This document shows positions 1 through 5,076 of a stretch of 7,978 bases of DNA, one piece after another. The DNA comes from Planctomycetaceae bacterium (GTDB lineage: Bacteria > Planctomycetota > Planctomycetia > Planctomycetales > Planctomycetaceae), in the NCBI GenBank assembly GCA_015487825.1, contig WFOZ01000835.1:1-7978 (forward strand). The letters are read 5' to 3'. Made by a program: the position numbers and the translations under genes. The notes beneath the pieces were generated by a model, which was given only the letters and a program-made list of their open reading frames with translations, had not been told where the DNA came from and did not search any database. Each line of letters starts with the position of its first letter. Positions within the stretch are counted from its first letter, which is position 1.

Positions 1-154
1 TGACATATTTATTCTTCTCAATCAGTAGCAAAAAAAGAGTGTTCCTGCCGCATTGTAATGGGCATTAGAAACTGTGCAAATCGCATCACCTATAGTTTTA
101 AGAGATTGAGCGATCTTACAGCCAGCAGGTTCGCAAGCTTATAGCAAAAAGAGG
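1..154. other. Non-coding left edge, downstream of DUF1501 gene
   Basis: I see no gene here that I can support. On the minus strand this is the 3' flank of the DUF1501 gene. T-rich stretches occur (around 145-150 and 30-37 read in reverse), but neither is preceded by a convincing GC-rich hairpin, so no intrinsic terminator is called. The first three bases read TGA on the plus strand and could be the end of a neighbouring gene, but nothing inside the window can confirm that. Confidence 0.4.
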
Positions 155-1564
155 CTAAACCAACTCTCGAATACTTGTTCCGGCATCGAGAAGATATTGT
201 GGGCGACCTTGCGGGTCTTCAAGCGTAATGCCATACGGATCGATTTGCAGGCAGTGATAAACGGTCGCCATGACATCTTTGTAGGTCACTGGGCGATCAA
301 TAACTTCTGCTCCCAGGCGGTTCGTTTGCCCAATCACCTGACCAGTTTTCAAACCGCCGCCCGCCATGATGGCTGGTCCGACTTTGGGCCAATGGTCGCG
401 TCCGCCTTTTGAATTCACACGCGGCGTTCTGCCAAATTCTCCCCAGGCAACGATGACAACATCATCAAGCATGCCTCGTTGTTCAAGGTCATTCACCAAC
501 GCAGTCATTCCGTGATCGACAATCGGCAAAAGATTTTGCACTCGCTTGAAATGATTGGTATGCGTGTCGAATTCGCTAATCGAAAGACTGACCACTCGCA
601 CGCCTGCTTCGACCAATCGGCGAGCCATCAGAAACTTCATTGTCGAACCTGCTGATTCGCTTGTGACGAATTGTGTCCCCTGTTTCACTTCGGGCAAGTG
701 GTACTGCTTGAGAACCTCTGGTGCTTCCTGATTGAAATCGAGAGCATCGGCCAGCTTTCCCGATGTCAGAATACTGACGGCTTGCCGGTTGAAACGATCC
801 ATCGCGTCCATCATGCCATACTGATCGATCTCCCGGCGAACATGATCCAGTCCGCTCAGCAATGCCAAGCGTTGATCGATCCGCGATGCAGATAACTGTT
901 CGTTCAAATTCAAAGAGACAACATGATCCGGGCCCAATCGTTTTAGTTCGCCTTTCATGCCATTTTCGAGATTTCGCTCAAACATCGAAGAAATATCAGG
1001 ACGAAACGGTTGATAGGCTGGCCCCAGAAAACCGGACCGCGCACTGTTTCGTACCAATGCTCGCCCTTGCATCATGTCGATGAAAGGTGGTGTCTGATCG
1101 CTTGGCGATCCCTTCAGTTTTGTCACCGCACATCCCAAAGCGGGACGACCACCGAGTGATTTCAAATCTTTGAAGCTGAATCCCGATTGACATTGAAACG
1201 CATCATGCCTGCCAGCTGAACCAACCAGCGAACGCACAAAAACAAACTTATCCGCATTGGCTGCCATCTTCGGCAGAAGTTCGCCAATTTGTATCCCCGG
1301 AACCGAAGTGGCAATTCCTGAGAACGGGCCACGAATTTCAGCGGGGGCTTCCGGCTTCGGATCAATCGTTTCGTGCTGTGGGGGACCACCATCAAGATGC
1401 ACAAAGATAACGGATTTGCGAGAATTCGCAGAAGCTGATACTTCTTCGGCACGTAACAGATTCGATAAATTCAACGAACAGAAACCGAGTGTCCCGAGAG
1501 AAAGAATTTGCCGACGGTTCACAGAGGTCGCTGACCGGTTAAATAAATTCATAATCTGAAACAT
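155..1564 (-). CDS. DUF1501 family protein, twin-arginine-like export signal
   Basis: A 469-residue protein of the DUF1501 family, which belongs to the alkaline phosphatase/sulfatase-like fold group and is greatly expanded in planctomycetes; no substrate is established. Seen in sequence: an N-terminus with NRRQILSLG (residues 16-24), then a hydrophobic stretch and LLRAEE, resembling a Tat signal. HLDGGPPQHETIDPKP (56-71) is the family's N-terminal signature; DTHTNHF (333-339), WGEFGRTPRVN (374-384) and GGRDHWP (387-393) are the usual C-terminal signatures. The conserved Asp/His residues in these blocks are plausible metal ligands by analogy with the fold (inference). Length is normal and the frame intact. 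Start: the first ATG has GGAG six bases upstream, while the ATG at codon 5 has no ribosome site. In planctomycetes this family often follows a DUF1549/DUF1553 cytochrome-like gene; here the upstream neighbour is divergent and unrelated. Family call is firm; function is unknown. Confidence 0.95.
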   Translation of the reverse strand: MFQIMNLFNRSATSVNRRQILSLGTLGFCSLNLSNLLRAEEVSASANSRKSVIFVHLDGGPPQHETIDPKPEAPAEIRGPFSGIATSVPGIQIGELLPKMAANADKFVFVRSLVGSAGRHDAFQCQSGFSFKDLKSLGGRPALGCAVTKLKGSPSDQTPPFIDMMQGRALVRNSARSGFLGPAYQPFRPDISSMFERNLENGMKGELKRLGPDHVVSLNLNEQLSASRIDQRLALLSGLDHVRREIDQYGMMDAMDRFNRQAVSILTSGKLADALDFNQEAPEVLKQYHLPEVKQGTQFVTSESAGSTMKFLMARRLVEAGVRVVSLSISEFDTHTNHFKRVQNLLPIVDHGMTALVNDLEQRGMLDDVVIVAWGEFGRTPRVNSKGGRDHWPKVGPAIMAGGGLKTGQVIGQTNRLGAEVIDRPVTYKDVMATVYHCLQIDPYGITLEDPQGRPQYLLDAGTSIRELV

Positions 1565-1570
1565 CTTGTG

Positions 1571-1574
1571 CTCC
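1571..1574 (-). promoter_or_regulatory. Ribosome binding site of the DUF1501 gene
   Basis: On the minus strand GGAG lies six bases before the ATG at 1564-1562. This decides the start in favour of the first ATG over the one four codons later, which has no purine-rich site at the right distance. Confidence 0.6.
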
Positions 1575-1637
1575 GAACCTGGTGCTGAACATCCTGCCTG
1601 CTACAGCTTGCCCGCTTCGCATCAGCAACAACCGATC

Positions 1638-1666
1638 AGTGTATCAATCGGAAGATGCAATGCCAA
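1638..1666 (-). promoter_or_regulatory. Candidate sigma70-type promoter for the DUF1501 gene
   Basis: Read on the minus strand: TTGGCA (1666-1661, 5 of 6 to the -35 consensus), a 17-nt spacer, then TACACT (1643-1638, 4 of 6 to the -10 consensus). TGA directly before the -10 box fits the extended -10 pattern TGn. The predicted transcript would start near 1630, giving a leader of about 65 nt before the ATG at 1564. The spacing is ideal, but promoter matches by eye are often false, and the spacer region also contains a loose dyad (CCGAT 1632-1636 with ATCGG 1647-1651). Confidence 0.4.
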
Positions 1667-1676
1667 GGTTACCTTG
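1664..1676. promoter_or_regulatory. 13-bp palindrome overlapping the -35 box, candidate operator
   Basis: CAAGGT, a central T, then ACCTTG form a perfect 6-1-6 palindrome. Its left half overlaps the candidate -35 hexamer (1661-1666) of the minus-strand promoter, a position where a bound dimeric regulator would block or reshape polymerase binding. The site is too short to assign to a regulator family, and no regulator gene lies in the window. Confidence 0.3.
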
Positions 1677-1826
1677 ATGATCTCTTTTAACAGACGGCTT
1701 GTGCTGATGTGTGCGAATTTTCTCAACGCGATTTGTATTCATTCCATTTGAGACGTACACTTCACGAAAAGCCTGTTTTTTACGTACCGTTTCGCTTTAT
1801 GGCGATCCCAATCAAGTTGAAAGCAA

Positions 1827-3503
1827 ATGACAGACGGCAAATCATCCCCAGCAGAACCCGCACAATCACCATCTTCATCGGCGTCGGAACATCCTGATGT
1901 TCCGGTTTCTGATGATGAGCATCATGCGGAATCAGCCATCGAAACGCCCGATGCGGATATGCTGGAAGATCGTGTTCCCGAGTGGGCGCAGTTGAGCCGC
2001 AAGGCTGTTATCTGGACGGTGATTCTGGGCATTTTGTGGATGGTGTTAAGCTACCATCAACTTTGGCACACCGATATCTGGGGCCATCTTTCGTACGGGC
2101 GCGTCATTGTTGAACAAAAACAGATTCCGACAACAGAACCGTTGATGCCGTTATCTAAAGGGGTACCGATGGTCGATACCGCCTGGTTAGCGCAAATTGT
2201 GGGGTACCTTTTCTATTCACAGTGGGGTGTTGCTTCCCTGCAATTTTTGTACGCAGGTTCGTTATTCATTTGTGTGATTGCGTTATTGTTGCGATTTCAC
2301 GAAAAGACCGATTCAGTGGCAGTCAGTTTAATTGGCCTGGCTGTTTTTGGACTGGTTGCTTACAAATCGCTGGCGATCATCCGCCCGCAACTCGCAGGGC
2401 TGGCCTGTTATGTGGTGATGTTTTCGCTCCTTTCACGCAATAAATGGCATCGTAGTTTCTGGGTGATTATTCCTCTTTTATTCATATTCTGGGCGAATGT
2501 GCATGGTTCTTTCCTTTTAGGATTTGCCGTGCTTGGTGCCCTATGTGCAGGGCGTGGCCTGGATATTTACCGACACACAAAATCACTCAAAGCAGTTGCA
2601 GCCGATCCAAAAACTCAACGACTGTTTGTTATCACAGAACTTGCCATCCTTGCGACATTGTTGAATCCATATGGCATCGGTATTTATCCTGCGATCCATG
2701 CGATCTCTCAGAATCCAAATCTGGCGAATCTTATCGAGTGGGATCCGCTGACACTCAGGATGGTACATGGCAAAGCGATGGCGATGGCATCCATCGTGCT
2801 GATCATTCTTTATCGACTCACTCCCCGGCGAGTTTCTTTTGCGGAACCGATTTTGTTGATCGGACTGGGCCTGCTGGCGATGTGGTCGGTTCGCATGGTT
2901 GTCTGGTGGACGCCGATAGCTGCCCTGTACACGGTATTGCATCTCAATGCTGTGATGAAAAAATATTTGAAGCCGCAAATAGAGGAAACCGGGCAGGAAT
3001 TTTCCCGCTCCGGATTAAACACGGTCGTAACAATCGGTCTGGCCTGGATTTTTTTCGCGTATACTCCGTTTGGTACAACGCTGCTGCACGGATACCCGAA
3101 AGATGCCAAGAAGTATAACCACATTTATCGACGTTCTGTTTCGCCACAAACACCGGTCGAAATCACCAGCTATCTGCATCAGCATGTGCCACAGGGATTG
3201 GTATTTAACGCGTATGAATGGGGAGATTACCTCTTGTGGTCCGGTCCCCCGAAAATGAAAGTCTTTCTGAATTCGCATGCTCATCTGGTCCCCAGAGATA
3301 TCTGGCTCGACTATCTGCACATCGCCTCGGCTTCAACCGCGTGGAGAGATAAACTCGATCGCTATGGCGTCAACACCGTGATTATCGACCATCGCTATCG
3401 TAGTCGATTAATCAGCGAACTGAACAATGACAGCGATTGGAAACTCGAATACGAAGACACACTGGGAGCTATTTTTCTGAGAAAAATCCCCATCGTGAAT
3501 TAA
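1827..3503 (+). CDS. GT-C-like polytopic membrane protein, putative glycosyltransferase
   Basis: A 558-residue integral membrane protein. Residues 1-55 are Ser/Pro/Asp/Glu-rich and probably disordered. About 10-11 hydrophobic segments follow between residues 60 and 413, then a soluble C-terminal region (about 414-558). HTDIWGHLSYGRVI (81-94), in the first loop after the first membrane segment, corresponds to the DxxWHLxxG block of GT-C-like proteins, placing Asp83 where the catalytic or metal-binding acidic residue lies in GT-C glycosyltransferases. Other blocks I recognise from this loosely annotated bacterial family are NVHGSFLLG (224-232), LNPYG (279-283), IEWDP (303-307) and, in the tail, NAYEWGDYLLW (461-471). 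If active, it would transfer a sugar from a lipid-linked donor outside the cytoplasmic membrane (family inference; donor and acceptor unknown). The ATG start is preceded only by weak purine-rich sequence; an upstream ATG at 1799 is out of frame. It is the first of two same-strand genes, 77 nt apart. It could be a non-catalytic relative. Confidence 0.85.
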   Translation: MTDGKSSPAEPAQSPSSSASEHPDVPVSDDEHHAESAIETPDADMLEDRVPEWAQLSRKAVIWTVILGILWMVLSYHQLWHTDIWGHLSYGRVIVEQKQIPTTEPLMPLSKGVPMVDTAWLAQIVGYLFYSQWGVASLQFLYAGSLFICVIALLLRFHEKTDSVAVSLIGLAVFGLVAYKSLAIIRPQLAGLACYVVMFSLLSRNKWHRSFWVIIPLLFIFWANVHGSFLLGFAVLGALCAGRGLDIYRHTKSLKAVAADPKTQRLFVITELAILATLLNPYGIGIYPAIHAISQNPNLANLIEWDPLTLRMVHGKAMAMASIVLIILYRLTPRRVSFAEPILLIGLGLLAMWSVRMVVWWTPIAALYTVLHLNAVMKKYLKPQIEETGQEFSRSGLNTVVTIGLAWIFFAYTPFGTTLLHGYPKDAKKYNHIYRRSVSPQTPVEITSYLHQHVPQGLVFNAYEWGDYLLWSGPPKMKVFLNSHAHLVPRDIWLDYLHIASASTAWRDKLDRYGVNTVIIDHRYRSRLISELNNDSDWKLEYEDTLGAIFLRKIPIVN

Positions 3504-3580
3504 CAATTCCAGACGAATCAGAGGAGTAATTCCCGGCTCGCCTGATAAATTGATCTATCGAAACAGAAACGAAACCTGTT

Positions 3581-4795
3581 ATGAATCGTAACTTATTCTG
3601 GAGCGTTCAATTCGTTTTCGGCATTGCCATTATCGCGGCCTTTTCACTGGCATCGCCCGAGGCAAAACGGCTGGTCAAGCAGGAAATTACCGGCAAGCCT
3701 GTTGTTGAAACAATTGAAATAACCCGTACCGAACCGCTCAGAATTGCCCCGCTTTATGATCGCCCGGAAATGGTTTCCGATGATGATCTCGCAGCCGTCC
3801 TGTGGCAGGTTCGTCCTAAATTCAAACGAAAAGGTTTGCGACCGAATTTAGTAGAACATGCAATTCGTACCTGGTCGAAAGACGCAACATTTCTCGATCC
3901 CGCTGTGCTTTCCGGTAAAGACCTCGAAAAGTTCCTCTTGGATAACAGCACGTTCATGCTTTCGTGGGATGAAAAAGCCAAGCCGTTGTTAGAGGATCGC
4001 CGAGAGGGGATCGGCGTCAACTGGGGGCGGGTACGATCCGTTTCGGTTCATCACGATCATATGCTCGCCTGTGTCACCGAAGCAGGTGTTCGACTGGATG
4101 AACCGGTTTTTTTGCCAACTCAGCGACAGGCGACCGTCAAAAATATTGTGCAGGAATCGTTACGGGATTTCAAACTGGATGAACGCGAAACCGAATGGAC
4201 CGCGATGGCGTTCGGCTTATGGCTGCCTCCCACCAAACAATGGCGAGCGGCTGATGGACGCTTAATGAGTTTTGATTTACTCGCAGAACGACTCATCCGC
4301 GGTCGGCTCGAAAAAGGAGTTTGCAGCGGTACGCATCGTGTCTATTCGTTGATCCTGCTGTGGCGACTGGATGAAGAATTCGACATCCTTTCCGATCCTG
4401 TTCAGAAACGGGTCTACGATCATCTTGCGTATGTGCGAGATTTAATCACCGCTTCCCAATTTGAAGATGGCCACTGGCCTTCCAACTGGGGCGATGGGGC
4501 GCGGGCGGTGACTCAGCCACGTAACGACGAACTGAAGGACAAAGTAATTGCGACCGGGCATCACCTCGAATGGCTCGCGATTGCCCCGCAGGAACTGCAT
4601 CCCCCTCGCGAACAAATCGAGAAAGCGGCTCGCTGGATTATTAAAACAACGAAAGAACAATCCGAGGAAGAAATCTTTCTGCGTTACACCTTCTTCAGCC
4701 ACGTAGGCAGCGCCCTGGCCCTATGGAGAAAAACATCCCCCAGCGATTTCTGGCGAGATTGGCAACATCAACATCCCGAATATAAGTTCAAATAG
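3581..4795 (+). CDS. Membrane-anchored/exported protein of unknown function, possible alpha/alpha-toroid fold
   Basis: A 404-residue protein I cannot assign to a characterised family. Residues 5-24 form one hydrophobic segment after MNRN, a signal peptide or N-terminal anchor, so most of the chain is probably extracytoplasmic. The C-terminal half is helix-rich and has motifs that recall alpha/alpha-toroid proteins: [11 protein letters not shown] (247-257), [12 protein letters not shown] (292-303, like the QxxDGxW motif of the terpene cyclase/prenyltransferase fold), [10 protein letters not shown] (325-334) and [10 protein letters not shown] (373-382). Cys248, His252, His327 and His328 could be ligands, but no full catalytic set of a known family is evident. 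Start: an in-frame TGA at 3551 precludes upstream extension; ATG 3581 is the only candidate and lacks a clear Shine-Dalgarno. The 77-nt gap after the membrane protein gene suggests co-transcription and a shared envelope role (inference). A GC-rich dyad begins six bases after the stop. Confidence 0.75.
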   Translation: MNRNLFWSVQFVFGIAIIAAFSLASPEAKRLVKQEITGKPVVETIEITRTEPLRIAPLYDRPEMVSDDDLAAVLWQVRPKFKRKGLRPNLVEHAIRTWSKDATFLDPAVLSGKDLEKFLLDNSTFMLSWDEKAKPLLEDRREGIGVNWGRVRSVSVHHDHMLACVTEAGVRLDEPVFLPTQRQATVKNIVQESLRDFKLDERETEWTAMAFGLWLPPTKQWRAADGRLMSFDLLAERLIRGRLEKGVCSGTHRVYSLILLWRLDEEFDILSDPVQKRVYDHLAYVRDLITASQFEDGHWPSNWGDGARAVTQPRNDELKDKVIATGHHLEWLAIAPQELHPPREQIEKAARWIIKTTKEQSEEEIFLRYTFFSHVGSALALWRKTSPSDFWRDWQHQHPEYKFK

Positions 4796-4801
4796 AACAT
4801 G

Positions 4802-4821
4802 CCGTACGGCGCTAGCCGCGG
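4802..4821 (+). repeat. GC-rich dyad just after the operon end, possible terminator or intergenic repeat
   Basis: CCG (4802-4804) pairs with CGG (4819-4821) and CGGC (4807-4810) with GCCG (4815-4818), leaving a two-base bulge and a GCTA loop. GCCGTACGGC (4801-4810) is also a perfect palindrome. The dyad starts six bases after the plus-strand stop codon and is followed by moderately T-rich sequence (TTATTCTTGG), so it may help end transcription, but it lacks a clean T-tract. A related string, ACGGCGCCTAACCGG, recurs at 5017-5031, so it may instead be a repeated intergenic motif. Confidence 0.4.
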
Positions 4822-4889
4822 TTATTCTTGGTTTGAAAAATTCGTAGCTATTTAGCATTGCTTGGTGATTGCAAAAATTAAGGTTGTTT

Positions 4890-4966
4890 GTAGGGTCCGC
4901 TATTGCGGACCACCGCAGAAATAGGAGGACCCACCTCCCATCGTGGTCCGCAATAGCGGACCCTAC
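4890..4966. repeat. REPIN/BIME-like element: two inverted REP-like hairpins
   Basis: A 77-nt element. Its outer 24 bases on each side (4890-4913 and 4943-4966) are perfect inverted copies. Each arm is itself palindromic: GTAG (4890-4893), then GGTCCGC (4894-4900), a TATT loop and GCGGACC (4905-4911); the right arm mirrors this and ends in CTAC (4963-4966). The 29-nt centre holds a further small stem, GGAGG (4924-4928) with CCTCC (4934-4938). A GTAG or GGAG tetranucleotide next to a short palindrome is the hallmark of REP sequences handled by RAYT (TnpA_REP) Y1 transposases, and an inverted REP pair is the REPIN/BIME arrangement. No target duplication flanks it, as expected for REPs. It lies between convergent genes, where it could fold into one long hairpin in transcripts from either side and act as a transcript stabiliser or roadblock. 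It has no T-tract, so it is not a canonical terminator. Structure is certain; REPIN identity is inferred from one copy. Confidence 0.75.
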
Positions 4967-5031
4967 GCCAACACTGAATAGTTACAATAATTCTTCTGTC
5001 ACCCGGATACCCTTTAACGGCGCCTAACCGG

Positions 5032-5049
5032 ACAGACAGGAATGTCTGT
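5032..5049. terminator. 7-bp hairpin near the convergent gene ends, possible terminator
   Basis: ACAGACA (5032-5038), loop GGAA, TGTCTGT (5043-5049) is a perfect hairpin. It lies about 28 nt past the stop codon of the minus-strand gene. In the plus direction it is followed by CTCCTTTTG, a short T-run starting five bases after the stem, so it could act as a weak terminator for plus-strand transcripts. Read on the minus strand it has no T-tract. It could also be a dispersed intergenic repeat rather than a terminator. Confidence 0.35.
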
Positions 5050-5076
5050 GCTCCTTTTGAATCAACAGGGGCTTTC

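Larger units (their letters stand above)
1565..1826. other. Divergent intergenic region with control signals for both sides
   Basis: This 262-nt spacer separates divergent genes, so both promoters should lie in it. The minus-strand side holds a reasonable promoter and a palindrome, listed separately. For the plus-strand gene the best match I see is TTGTAT (1733-1738), a 17-nt gap, then TACACT (1756-1761), which is weak in both boxes (3/6 and 4/6). The plus-strand gene has no strong ribosome site; only purine-rich TTGAAAG precedes the ATG. Short reading frames here show no recognisable protein signature and are not called as genes. Confidence 0.45.

Noticed and set aside
1..3. TGA at the very start as the stop codon of a neighbouring gene
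   Set aside because: No upstream sequence is available, so a three-base match carries no evidence.
1566..1897. Short plus-strand frames in the divergent intergenic region as small proteins
   Set aside because: No ribosome sites or recognisable motifs; one overlaps the candidate promoter and another overlaps the start of the membrane protein gene out of frame.
2543..3118. 191-residue open frame inside the membrane protein gene, with several long antisense frames alongside
   Set aside because: The composition is that of an out-of-frame shadow, with many Cys, His and Arg and no domain motif, while the overlapping frame has clear membrane segments and family signatures.
3521..3526. Strong Shine-Dalgarno-like GAGGAG in the gap between the two plus-strand genes
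   Set aside because: No start codon lies at a usable distance and the next real start is about 54 nt away, with an in-frame stop at 3551; I treat it as chance.
4890..4966. CRISPR array or insertion sequence
   Set aside because: There are only two copies of the unit, in inverted rather than direct orientation, with one spacer. There is no transposase and no flanking target duplication, so neither a CRISPR array nor an autonomous IS fits.
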